Assembly (NCBI RefSeq): GCF_024346395.1
Contig: NZ_JAGQCW010000004.1
Span: 62,001-126,000 of the forward strand
From: Cyanobium sp. AMD-g
Lineage (GTDB): Bacteria > Cyanobacteriota > Cyanobacteriia > PCC-6307 > Cyanobiaceae
DNA: 64,000 nt
Direction of reading: 5' to 3'
Below are positions 26,292-34,644 of the stretch, one piece after another. The stretch's first letter is position 1. Every line of letters starts with the position of its first letter. The position numbers were made by a program, and so were the translations under genes. Below the pieces are notes generated by a model that worked only from the letters and a program-made list of their open reading frames with translations, was not told where the DNA came from and ran no database searches.

Positions 26292-27590
26292 ATGGAGGAC
26301 GGGGACGAATCTGAGCGACAGGAGGCCAGAGCGTCCTGCTGCTGCCAAGATTCCACGGACCCAACCCTATCCAACTCCGTGGCCAAGACCCTGGTGAAGT
26401 CAGGGATACTCTCCGCTGTCCTGCTGCTGCTGCTGCTGCTGCTGCTGGTCCATGTCTCGGTCGGTCTGCGTATGCAGCGGGTGCCGCACCCGGACGAGGT
26501 CTGGACGATCAACAAGCTGCTGGCCAGCTCCGGCCAGCTCATCTGGGTGACCGTTCTGAAGAACGACAATCATCCCCCCTTGTATTACATGCTGTCCAAG
26601 GGTTGGATCGAACTGACTGGTGCCACGATTCCGCAGCTTCGCTGGTTGTCTTTTCTGTTCACCTCTTGCACACTCTTCTTTGTTGCCTGGGTCTATCGCA
26701 GACAGCCCCGCTTTGAGATGGCGGTTGTCCTGGTGCTGTTCGCCACCAATCCTCTGCTCACCTATTTCTCGGCCACCGTTCGGCCCTATTCCCTGGTGGT
26801 TCTCCTGGCCACCGTGATGACGTGGAGTGCCCTTCAGCTGAGGCGTTGCCAACCCGTCGGGACGGAGCTGCCAGCCCCGTCAATGGGCCGCTTCGCCGCA
26901 TCGGATTCCGACGGCCGGCGGGTCTGGGCTTGGCTCTACTACGGCTCTGCACTCCTCCTGGGGCTCACGCACTATTTCGGCACCCTCTATGTCCTGATGG
27001 CCTGCGGCCTCGACGTTCTCAGCCGCAGGATCGAGCGCACACCGTGGAAGGCAATCATGCTCGTGCTTCTGATCAGCGCCTGGCCGCTGCTGCAGAGCCT
27101 GACCGGCACGCTGGACCAGCAGGCAGAAGCGAACAGCTGGGTGAACGTGTTTCCCCTGATCAGCACGGTCAACAACTTCCTGGCCGGCGTCTTCCCGCTG
27201 CTGATGATCTCCCGCATGCCCCAGCTCGGCTTCGGCGTGGTGCTGGCGCTGGTCCTGCTCCTGATCTCCCTCCGACCCCTGCTGCAGGGCACCGGACGAC
27301 ACCCCCGCGGGAGACGCGCCCGGCTTGTCGCGCTCCTGGGCTCCGATGCTGCCTATCTCGTCGCACTGAACGCTGCCGTTATCGCCGCCGGCTGTGTCGC
27401 CGATGCCCTGATTCCCTTCACCACGCCCTACTACTTTCTGGTCTGCCTTCCGGCGGTGACCATCCTGCTGGGCCGGCTGTTGACCGTCTCCTGGCGGGAC
27501 CGTTTCAGCGGAGGGCTCTGTCTGTTCCTGACGCTGGTCATCGTGGCGCTCCAGATTCAGCTGGCCCACCAGAGGCTCAACACGCCCTGA
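26292..27590 (+). CDS. Polytopic GT-C-like glycosyltransferase
   Basis: 432 residues from ATG 26292, with about ten hydrophobic helices. After the first helix comes MQRVPHPDEVWTINKL, whose acidic pair sits where GT-C (GT39/GT83-type) enzymes keep the catalytic Asp/Glu; NDNHPPLYYMLSKGWIE is the second typical block, and FSATVRPYSLVVLLATV the third. Such enzymes use polyprenyl-phosphate sugars in the membrane. The substrate is unknown. The first helix is encoded partly by a CTG trinucleotide run (26421-26447). Related in architecture to the gene at 30369. Confidence 0.75.
   Translation: MEDGDESERQEARASCCCQDSTDPTLSNSVAKTLVKSGILSAVLLLLLLLLLVHVSVGLRMQRVPHPDEVWTINKLLASSGQLIWVTVLKNDNHPPLYYMLSKGWIELTGATIPQLRWLSFLFTSCTLFFVAWVYRRQPRFEMAVVLVLFATNPLLTYFSATVRPYSLVVLLATVMTWSALQLRRCQPVGTELPAPSMGRFAASDSDGRRVWAWLYYGSALLLGLTHYFGTLYVLMACGLDVLSRRIERTPWKAIMLVLLISAWPLLQSLTGTLDQQAEANSWVNVFPLISTVNNFLAGVFPLLMISRMPQLGFGVVLALVLLLISLRPLLQGTGRHPRGRRARLVALLGSDAAYLVALNAAVIAAGCVADALIPFTTPYYFLVCLPAVTILLGRLLTVSWRDRFSGGLCLFLTLVIVALQIQLAHQRLNTP
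26421..26447 (+). repeat. (CTG)9 trinucleotide repeat inside a coding membrane helix
   Basis: Nine perfect CTG triplets encode a run of leucines in the first membrane segment of the GT-C-like gene. In-frame gain or loss of triplets would only change helix length. Confidence 0.9.
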
Positions 27591-27616
27591 GCTGGTGGTG
27601 ACGGATCCGATCACCG

Positions 27617-28318
27617 TCAATTGACGGCGTCGTCCATGGGACGGGCCAGCAGATCCAGCTGCACCGCCGCCGCCGGGCTCAACTCCAGCTTCACCGCCTC
27701 CCAGGCCGCCGGATCCCAGGGATCCATCAGCGGCTCAAGGGCCCGCAGCTCCGGTCCATCGACGGCCGCCAACCAGGCCTCCTCCAGGCCGTCGGGGATC
27801 ACCACCGGCATGCGGTCGTGCACCCGGGCCAGCAGGTCGTTGGGGGCGGTGGTGAGCACGACGCAGGTCTCGAGTTCACCCCCATCCCCCCCCAGCCAAC
27901 GCTCCCAGAGCCCGCCGAGCCAGAAGGGGCGCTGATCACGGCGACGGAACAGCCAGGGTTGCTTGAAGGACCGGCCCTCCACTGTTTTTGTCTGCCATTC
28001 GTAGAACCCATCGGCGGGGATCAGGGCGCGGCGGTGGCGCCAGGCGCCCCGGAAGAAGGGCTTCTCCCCCACCGTCTCGCTGCGGGCGTTGATGGGTCGG
28101 CGGCGGGCCATCGGGTCGGGGCACCAGTCCGGCACCAGCCCCCACAGGGCCAGGGCCACCTCCAGGCGCCCGTGCTCCTGGCGCTGCAGCAGCACCGGCT
28201 CCCCTGGCCGCACCTGGGGCCGGGGGGCGTAATGCTCGACAAATCCCGGCGGCATCGGACCCTTCAGACGGGGCAGCAGCCGATCGAGGCGGGTGGCCAG
28301 GGAGTAGCGGCCGCACAT
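27617..28318 (-). CDS. SRAP family protein (YedK/HMCES-like)
   Basis: Abasic-site processing protein that crosslinks to abasic sites in single-stranded DNA. 233 residues starting MCGRYSLATRL, with Cys2 as the catalytic residue after Met removal; further family motifs are NARSETVGEKPFFRGAW, RALIPADGFYEWQ and VHDRMPVVIPD (the active-site His). Length is normal. It is divergent from ftsH; the 107 bp between them must contain both promoters. An SOS link is plausible but I see no clear LexA site there. Confidence 0.92.
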   Translation of the reverse strand: MCGRYSLATRLDRLLPRLKGPMPPGFVEHYAPRPQVRPGEPVLLQRQEHGRLEVALALWGLVPDWCPDPMARRRPINARSETVGEKPFFRGAWRHRRALIPADGFYEWQTKTVEGRSFKQPWLFRRRDQRPFWLGGLWERWLGGDGGELETCVVLTTAPNDLLARVHDRMPVVIPDGLEEAWLAAVDGPELRALEPLMDPWDPAAWEAVKLELSPAAAVQLDLLARPMDDAVN

Positions 28319-28425
28319 GGGGGAGGGGGGAGCCGAAGGGGCGGGCGTTCGGTTCTCCCGACCGGGTGGTGGAACGGCCGGTGACGACCAGACCTAGCTT
28401 GGGCCCATACGCCGTTTTGCGCAGC

Positions 28426-30321
28426 ATGGCCATCCGTCAGGACGACAACCGCCCCACAAGGCGGTTCGGACTCGTCAATCTGCTCCTGATCGGTTTCGGC
28501 GTCCTGCTGCTGTTCAGCAATTTCCTGCCCAATCCCGCCACCCAGGTGCCCCGGGTGCCCTATTCCCTGTTCATCGACCAGGTGAACGACGACAACGTCA
28601 AACGGGCCTACATCACCCAGGACCAGATCCGCTACGAGCTCACCACGGCTCCGGAGGAAGGGGCCCCCACGGTGCTCTCCACCACGCCGATCTTCGACAT
28701 GGAGCTGCCCCAGCGCCTGGAGCAGCACGGTGTTGAATTCGCCGCCGCCCCGCCGAAGCGGCCCAGCTTCTTCACCACGGCGCTGAGCTGGGTGGTGCCG
28801 CCGCTGATCTTCATCCTGGTGCTGCAGTTCTTCGCCCGACGCAGCGGCATGGGCGGCGGTGGCGCCCAGGGGGCCCTGAGCTTCACCAAATCAAAGGCGA
28901 AGGTCTACGTGCCCGATGAGGAGTCGCGGGTCACCTTCGCCGATGTGGCCGGCGTGGACGAAGCCAAGACCGAACTCACCGAGATTGTCGACTTCCTCAA
29001 GACGCCCCAGCGCTACATGGACATCGGCGCCCGCATCCCCAAGGGCGTGCTGCTGGTTGGTCCTCCTGGCACCGGCAAGACCCTGCTCTCCAAGGCCGTG
29101 GCCGGTGAAGCCAGTGTGCCCTTCTTCATCATCTCCGGTTCCGAATTCGTGGAGCTGTTCGTGGGGGCCGGTGCCGCCCGCGTGCGCGACCTGTTCGAAG
29201 AAGCCAAGAAGAAGGCGCCGTGCATCATCTTCATCGACGAACTCGATGCCATCGGCAAGAGCCGTTCCGGCTCCATGGGCGTGGTGGGCGGCAACGATGA
29301 ACGGGAGCAGACCCTCAACCAGCTGCTCACCGAGATGGACGGCTTCACCGCCCAGGACAAACCGGTGATCGTGCTGGCGGCCACCAACCAGCCGGAAACC
29401 CTCGATGCCGCCCTGCTGCGTCCTGGCCGTTTCGACCGTCAGGTGCTGGTGGATCGGCCCGACCTCTCCGGCCGCAAGATGATCCTGGACATCTACGGCA
29501 AGAAGGTGAAGCTGGCCGAAGGCGTCGATCTCGACAAGATCGCCCAGGCCACCAGCGGCTTCGCCGGCGCCGACCTGGCCAACCTGGTGAATGAGGCGGC
29601 CCTGCTGGCGGCCCGGGCGTACCGCACCACCGTGGAGCAGGCCGACCTCAACGAAGCCATCGAACGGGTGGTGGCGGGCCTCGAGAAGAAGAGCCGCGTG
29701 CTGCAGCCCGATGAGAAGAAGGTGGTGGCGTACCACGAGGTGGGCCACGCGATCGTGGGGCACCTGATGCCCGGCGGCAGCAAGGTGGCGAAGATCTCGA
29801 TCGTGCCCCGCGGCATGGCGGCTCTCGGCTACACCCTGCAGCTGCCCACCGAGGAGCGCTTCCTGAATTCCAAGGAGGATCTCGAAGGCCAGATCGCCAC
29901 CCTCCTGGGCGGCCGTTCCGCCGAGGAGGTGGTCTTCGGTGAGGTCACCACCGGCGCCGCCAACGACCTGCAGCGGGCCACCGACATCGCCGAGCAGATG
30001 ATCGGCACCTACGGCATGAGCGAGACCCTCGGCCCCCTCGCCTACGACAAACAGGGTGGCAGCCGATTCCTGGGAGGTAACTCCAACCCCCGCCGGGCCG
30101 TGAGTGACGCCACCGCCCTGGAGATCGACAAGGAAGTGCGGGGGCTGGTGGACCGGGCCCACGACCGGGCCCTGGCGATCCTGCACCACAACCGCGAACT
30201 GCTGGAGGCCATCTCCCACAAGATCCTTGAAAAGGAGGTGATCGAGGGCGACGAGCTGAAGCATCTGCTGGCCTCCAGCCGCCTCCCGGATGCACCGGTG
30301 CTGGAGGGAGTCCCCGCCTGA
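28426..30321 (+). CDS. ftsH: ATP-dependent zinc metalloprotease FtsH
   Basis: Membrane AAA+ protease degrading damaged membrane proteins such as photosystem components. 631 residues: helices at about 15-33 and 118-136 enclosing a lumen-facing domain, Walker A GPPGTGKT (212-219), Walker [13 protein letters not shown], second region of homology [20 protein letters not shown], and zinc motif HEVGH (437-441; usual HEAGH). The C-terminal [18 protein letters not shown] resembles the cyanobacterial FtsH1/FtsH3 branch rather than the photosystem II FtsH2 branch; that assignment is from memory. ATG 28426 is chosen; sequence before it is not FtsH-like. Confidence 0.95.
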   Translation: MAIRQDDNRPTRRFGLVNLLLIGFGVLLLFSNFLPNPATQVPRVPYSLFIDQVNDDNVKRAYITQDQIRYELTTAPEEGAPTVLSTTPIFDMELPQRLEQHGVEFAAAPPKRPSFFTTALSWVVPPLIFILVLQFFARRSGMGGGGAQGALSFTKSKAKVYVPDEESRVTFADVAGVDEAKTELTEIVDFLKTPQRYMDIGARIPKGVLLVGPPGTGKTLLSKAVAGEASVPFFIISGSEFVELFVGAGAARVRDLFEEAKKKAPCIIFIDELDAIGKSRSGSMGVVGGNDEREQTLNQLLTEMDGFTAQDKPVIVLAATNQPETLDAALLRPGRFDRQVLVDRPDLSGRKMILDIYGKKVKLAEGVDLDKIAQATSGFAGADLANLVNEAALLAARAYRTTVEQADLNEAIERVVAGLEKKSRVLQPDEKKVVAYHEVGHAIVGHLMPGGSKVAKISIVPRGMAALGYTLQLPTEERFLNSKEDLEGQIATLLGGRSAEEVVFGEVTTGAANDLQRATDIAEQMIGTYGMSETLGPLAYDKQGGSRFLGGNSNPRRAVSDATALEIDKEVRGLVDRAHDRALAILHHNRELLEAISHKILEKEVIEGDELKHLLASSRLPDAPVLEGVPA

Positions 30322-30368
30322 CCCCTGAGCTGCCCCACCGACGTCACTCCCGCCGGAGCTGGGCGTCG

Positions 30369-31886
30369 TTGATTGACCAGAGGATCCAGCCCGCCATCTG
30401 TGCGGCGCTGGTCCTCTTTTTTCTTGTGGCCGCCAGCCGCGGCCTGGCTGAGAACTACTCCTACTGGTCGGATGAGCTCTGGTCGGTGTCCGCCAGCCGG
30501 GCCGACTGGGGCGTGCTGCTTCGGGACTGGCTGATTCCCGACACCCATCCCCCCCTCTACCAAACCCTGCTCAAGCTCTGGATCGGCAGCGGCGGCAGCG
30601 GCGAAAGGGCCACCCGCAGCCTGAGTCTGCTGATGGCCGGCATCGGCCTGGTGGCCACCGCGCTGTTCGCCTCGGGCAGGGGAGCAGGCCGCCGCCTGGT
30701 GAGCGTGGCCTTTCTGGGCACCAGCCCGGCGTTTCTGTTTTATGCCCAGGAAACCCGCAGCTATGCGACCTCCCTGGCCCTGTCGGCCGTGCTGCTGGGA
30801 GCAGCCATGGAGCTGAGGCAACGGCGCCTGGGTGGCTCCAGCAACGTCCTGCTGGCGCGCTGGGGCGACCCTGCCTTGAGAGGTCTGTTCGTCCTTGCCT
30901 GCCTGCTGCTCTCCCTCACCCACTACGTCTCGCTGCTGTTCGTCCTGGTGGTGCTGGCGGTGGCCTGCGCCGAAGGCCTGGTATGGCGACAACGCCGGCA
31001 GATGCTGCCCCTGCTCCTGGGCGTGTTGAGCTGGCCCATGGTCCATCTGTTGTCGAGTTCGCTCGCGACCAAGTTGGAGCGTCTCGACTGGATCCAGGTG
31101 ACGCCAATCAGCGGCACTCTGAGCGCGTTCCTGAGCGGCACCCTGCCGCTGCTGGCGCCGGGCCGCGCGGGACCGGAAGGGCTGCTGCTGGGCGCCTTGG
31201 GGGTGGCCATGGCCCTGGTGTTCGCCGTCACGGCGGTGCGGCGGCGCCCACAGCCCCTGGCTCCCGTGCTGCCAAACCCTGCCCTGGGGGAAGCCAGGTT
31301 CCTGCTGCTGGCGATCGGTGGCTTCGTGGCCCTGATGCTGCTGATCGACCTGGTCAAGCCCCTGTCCCAGGCCAGGTATGCCATCGTCGTGCTGCCCGCC
31401 CTGGCCTACCTCTGCGGCGATGGCTGGGAGCTGGGCCGGCACATCTCCCGCCCAAGGCGACTCGCCCTGGCCAGCCTGCTGGCGGTCTGGCTGCTGCTGC
31501 AGTGGCAGCTGGGCCAGCAGGAGTTGGCCGAGAAGCGGGCTCCGCTGCAGAACTACAAGTTGATGGCCGCCTTCGTCGAGCGCAGCGGCATTTGCGACGG
31601 GGGCTGCTGGAGTAGCGGCTGGCTGCTGGAGGCCCTCAGTCCCCTTTATGTCCAGCCGGGCCAGCTGCAGCAGGCGCCGGAGGCGTTACGGGACTTTGCC
31701 GCGCCCCTTGAGCGACCATTCCTGGGCTTTCACAACGCTTACAGGGACCTTTCCACCCTTCGTGCCGCCAACCCCGACCTGGCCTGCTGGGAGGCCCCCG
31801 GGGCCTGGCGGTCCGCCCCCTTCGTCCTGCTGCCCCGCACCAGCTCCGTGCAGCCGGCGCGACACGGCCTGCGCCCCTGCCCTTGA
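30369..31886 (+). CDS. Polytopic GT-C-like glycosyltransferase
   Basis: 505 residues from TTG 30369 (no ATG or GTG nearby fits the first helix). Many hydrophobic helices; the first loop carries NYSYWSDELWSVSAS with a DE pair, and PDTHPPLYQTLLKLWIG and FYAQETRSYATSLALSA follow, the same three-block pattern as the gene at 26292. A PMT/ArnT-like enzyme transferring sugar from a lipid-phosphate donor is likely; the acceptor is unknown. A C-terminal soluble tail with four cysteines (ICDGGCW, LACWEAPG region) follows the last helix. Confidence 0.75.
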   Translation: MIDQRIQPAICAALVLFFLVAASRGLAENYSYWSDELWSVSASRADWGVLLRDWLIPDTHPPLYQTLLKLWIGSGGSGERATRSLSLLMAGIGLVATALFASGRGAGRRLVSVAFLGTSPAFLFYAQETRSYATSLALSAVLLGAAMELRQRRLGGSSNVLLARWGDPALRGLFVLACLLLSLTHYVSLLFVLVVLAVACAEGLVWRQRRQMLPLLLGVLSWPMVHLLSSSLATKLERLDWIQVTPISGTLSAFLSGTLPLLAPGRAGPEGLLLGALGVAMALVFAVTAVRRRPQPLAPVLPNPALGEARFLLLAIGGFVALMLLIDLVKPLSQARYAIVVLPALAYLCGDGWELGRHISRPRRLALASLLAVWLLLQWQLGQQELAEKRAPLQNYKLMAAFVERSGICDGGCWSSGWLLEALSPLYVQPGQLQQAPEALRDFAAPLERPFLGFHNAYRDLSTLRAANPDLACWEAPGAWRSAPFVLLPRTSSVQPARHGLRPCP

Positions 31887-31932
31887 CGGAGGGGGGGTCG
31901 ATCTCGCATAAGGGTTGTTTGGGACGTGGGCC

Positions 31933-32895
31933 ATGGTGTCCCCCTCAGCCCCACTCGCCGCCCTCAAGGGCCGCGATCTCCTCTCCTCGGCCGACCTGGA
32001 CGGTCCCCAGACCCTCGCCCTGCTGGAGCTGGCACGCCAGCTGAAGGGCGGCGAGCGCCGCATCGACCTGGCCGGCCGGGTGCTGGGGCTGATCTTCTCC
32101 AAGGCCTCCACCCGCACCCGGGTGAGCTTCATCGTCGCCATGGCCAGGCTCGGCGGCCAGACGATCGACCTCAACCCGGCCGTCACCCAGGTGGGCCGCG
32201 GCGAGCCGATCGCCGACACGGCCCGGGTGCTGAGCCGCTATTGCGATGCCCTGGCGATCCGCACCTTCGCCCAGGAGGACCTGGTCGACTACGCCCACTG
32301 GGCCTCGATCCCGGTGATCAACGCCCTCACCGACCTGGAGCACCCCTGCCAGGCCCTGGCCGATGCCCTGACGATCCAGGAGCGCTTCGGCCACGGTCCC
32401 ACCGATCTGCACGGCCTCACCCTGGCCTACGTGGGCGACGGCAACAACATGGCCCACTCGCTGATGCTGGTCGGGGCCCTGCTGGGGATGGACGTGCGCA
32501 TCGGCAGCCCCGACGGTTTCGCCCCCAGTCCTGCCGTGGTGGACCAGGCCCGGGCCCTTGCCGGGGAGCGCTCCACGATCACCGTGCTGCAGGAACCGGT
32601 GGCGACGGCCCGGGGGGCCCACGTCCTCTACACCGATGTGTGGGCGTCGATGGGCCAGGAGGAGGAGCAGGCCCAGCGGGAGCGGGCCTTCGCCGGCTGG
32701 TGCCTCGACGAGGACCTGCTGGCCGAGGCCGATCCGCGGGCGATCGTGCTGCACTGTCTGCCGGCCCACCGGGGCGAGGAGATCAGCGCCGGTGTGATCG
32801 AGGGCACCGCCAGCCGGGTGTTCGACCAGGCGGAGAACCGCCTGCACGTGCAGCAGGCCCTGCTGGCCACCCTGCTGGGGGGCATCAGCGACTGA
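31933..32895 (+). CDS. argF: Ornithine carbamoyltransferase
   Basis: Forms citrulline from ornithine and carbamoyl phosphate in arginine synthesis. 320 residues: carbamoyl-phosphate motif FSKASTRTRVSF, HPCQALADALTIQ, and ornithine motif LHCLPAHRGEEIS. An in-frame TTG at 31915 is an alternative start; ATG 31933 is preferred. It ends 59 bp before lexA. Confidence 0.96.
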   Translation: MVSPSAPLAALKGRDLLSSADLDGPQTLALLELARQLKGGERRIDLAGRVLGLIFSKASTRTRVSFIVAMARLGGQTIDLNPAVTQVGRGEPIADTARVLSRYCDALAIRTFAQEDLVDYAHWASIPVINALTDLEHPCQALADALTIQERFGHGPTDLHGLTLAYVGDGNNMAHSLMLVGALLGMDVRIGSPDGFAPSPAVVDQARALAGERSTITVLQEPVATARGAHVLYTDVWASMGQEEEQAQRERAFAGWCLDEDLLAEADPRAIVLHCLPAHRGEEISAGVIEGTASRVFDQAENRLHVQQALLATLLGGISD

Positions 32896-32936
32896 GGGGA
32901 GTGGACAAACCGCCCCTGGGATGGCAGAAAGGGAGT

Positions 32937-32950
32937 GGTTCATCCGTACT
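32937..32950 (+). promoter_or_regulatory. Candidate LexA operator
   Basis: The 14-mer GGTTCATCCGTACT immediately upstream of lexA is an imperfect palindrome and fits the cyanobacterial LexA consensus RGTACNNNDGTWCB (from memory) with two mismatches. Autoregulation of lexA would explain it. It lies only 4 bp before the chosen GTG start. Confidence 0.4.
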
Positions 32951-32954
32951 GCCC

Positions 32955-33569
32955 GTGTTCGCCACCCTTCAGGAGCTCACCGAGGCCCAGCGGGAGCTGT
33001 ACGACTGGCTCGCCGACTACATCGGCAGTCACCGCCACAGCCCGTCGATCCGCCAGATGATGGAGGCCATGGGCCTGCGCTCGCCGGCGCCGATACAGAG
33101 CCGCCTGCGCCACCTGCAGCAGAAGGGCTGGATCACCTGGCAGGAGGGGCAGGCCCGCACCCTGCAGCTGCTCGGGAACGCCTCCACAGGCATTCCTGTG
33201 CTCGGGTCCGTGGCCGCCGGCGGGCTGGTGGAAACCTTCGATGATGTGCAGGAACACCTCGATCTGGCCCCGGTGCTCGACACCCGCGGCCTGTTCGCCC
33301 TCACCGTCAACGGTGACTCGATGGTGGACGCCCACATCGCCGATGGCGACGTGGTGCTGATGGAGCCCGTGGCCGACCCCTCCCGGCTGCGGGAAGGCAC
33401 GATCGTGAGCGCCCTGGTGCCGGGCAGCGGCACCACCCTCAAGCACTTCCACCGCCAGGGGGCCCAGGTGCGGCTGGAGGCCGCCAACCCGGCCTACGCA
33501 CCGATCCTGCTGCCCGCCGACCAGGTGAGTGTGCAAGGCCGCCTGGTGGCGGTCTGGCGTCAGGTCTGA
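32955..33569 (+). CDS. lexA: LexA repressor / autoprotease
   Basis: SOS-type repressor. 204 residues from GTG 32955: an N-terminal winged helix with HSPSIRQMMEAMGLRSPAPI and RLRHLQQKGWITWQE, the cleavage site Ala-Gly in GSVAAGGLVET, catalytic Ser in VNGDSMVDAHIADGD and catalytic Lys in TTLKHFHRQG. All catalytic residues are present, so self-cleavage should be possible. GTG 32901 is an in-frame alternative giving 222 residues; the shorter start fits family length and leaves the putative operator upstream. Confidence 0.93.
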   Translation: MFATLQELTEAQRELYDWLADYIGSHRHSPSIRQMMEAMGLRSPAPIQSRLRHLQQKGWITWQEGQARTLQLLGNASTGIPVLGSVAAGGLVETFDDVQEHLDLAPVLDTRGLFALTVNGDSMVDAHIADGDVVLMEPVADPSRLREGTIVSALVPGSGTTLKHFHRQGAQVRLEAANPAYAPILLPADQVSVQGRLVAVWRQV

Positions 33570-33635
33570 GGGAGACCCAGGGGGCGATCGGCCACGTTGT
33601 AAGCTCCTCTAGCGCCGGTCAGCCGGTGCATCAAT

Positions 33636-33708
33636 GGGGCCATAGCTCAGCTGGTAGAGCACCTGCATGGCATGCAGGGGGTCAGCGGTTCGAATCCGCT
33701 TGGCTCCA
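33636..33708 (+). tRNA. tRNA-Ala (anticodon GGC)
   Basis: Complete cloverleaf of 73 nt: acceptor GGGGCCA pairs with TGGCTCC (one G-T), D-arm AGCTCAGCTGGTAGAGC, anticodon stem CTGCA/TGCAG with loop TGGCATG giving GGC, and T-arm with GTTCGAATC. CCA is not encoded after the discriminator A. The 238 bp that follow, up to the coiled-coil gene, show no feature I can support. Confidence 0.95.
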
Positions 33709-33946
33709 TTCCGTTTCCTGTTCTCTCTCACCGGGCAGGTTCTCGCCATTCCTTCGATTTCCTCTTCAGGAGAGGCATCAGGACTTTGTTGGCGCGCCAA
33801 AGGAACCAGCCCCGAGGCGCCAGGGCTCGAGGCCATCACCTTCGAGGGCAGTTGCAGCAGCGGTGCCACCGATGCGAAGAGCCCGTCGCTACCGACAAGC
33901 AGCCGCTCGCAGACTTAGAGCGATCGTCTTACCCCCACTGACGCCG

Positions 33947-34588
33947 ATGTCCCCCTCCTTCTCCCAGGCGGTCGAGGCCCTCACCGCCCAGGCCCAGAGC
34001 CTGGTCGCTGCCACCAGCGGCGAAGTCAACGCCCTGCGTGAGGAACTGGAGCAGGAGCGGCGTTTCCGGCGCCACCTCGAAGCCAATGCCGCCGCCAGGG
34101 CCCATGCGGTGGCTGCCCAGCTGGAGGAAGCCCGCCTGCAACAGGAACGGCTGGAAGCCGAACTGGCCGAAGCCCAAGAGGGCCGGCGCCTGGCCGAAGC
34201 GGAGGTGGAGCGCTTCCACGAGGCCGTGCGGCAGCAGCTGGCCATCGCCGAACAGGAGCAGGCGGCCCTGGAGGAGGCCGAGCGGGAACGGGACCGCCTC
34301 CGCCAGGAAGCCGCCGAACTGCAGTGCCGGGTGTTGACGCAGGAGCTGGAGCAGGAGCAACAGGTACGCCTCAGGCTGGAGCGACGCCTCTCGGGGGTGC
34401 GCCAGGCCGTGCTCGATCTTCTGGAACCCCTGGACGGGGAGGGGGGAGGAGCCGACAGCGCTCTGGAACCGGAGGGAAACGCCCCGGAGGGGTATCCGGA
34501 CCACGCGGACGGGCATGGACGCCTCTCGATGCGCAAGCTCCTGGTGCCCCGCTCGGCGAGCCAGGCCCCCCAGCCGGTCCTCACCTGA
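33947..34588 (+). CDS. Coiled-coil protein of unknown function
   Basis: 213 residues from ATG 33947. Residues about 25-160 form one long charged coiled coil (EVNALREELEQERRFRRHLE, LEAELAEAQEGRRLAEAEVE, ELEQEQQVRLRLERRLSGV), then an acidic Gly-rich linker and a short basic C-terminus. No signal or membrane segment. Its stop is at the 5' border of the MscS gene, in the same direction. No family recognised. Confidence 0.65.
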   Translation: MSPSFSQAVEALTAQAQSLVAATSGEVNALREELEQERRFRRHLEANAAARAHAVAAQLEEARLQQERLEAELAEAQEGRRLAEAEVERFHEAVRQQLAIAEQEQAALEEAERERDRLRQEAAELQCRVLTQELEQEQQVRLRLERRLSGVRQAVLDLLEPLDGEGGGADSALEPEGNAPEGYPDHADGHGRLSMRKLLVPRSASQAPQPVLT

Positions 34589-34644
34589 GGCCCACCCTGC
34601 CGCGGCGTGTCTCGTCCGGTCGCCGCCGGGGCCGTCTGGCGGCC

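Noticed and set aside
33609-33869. Minus-strand frame across tRNA-Ala
   Set aside because: It reads through a perfect tRNA cloverleaf; no protein character.
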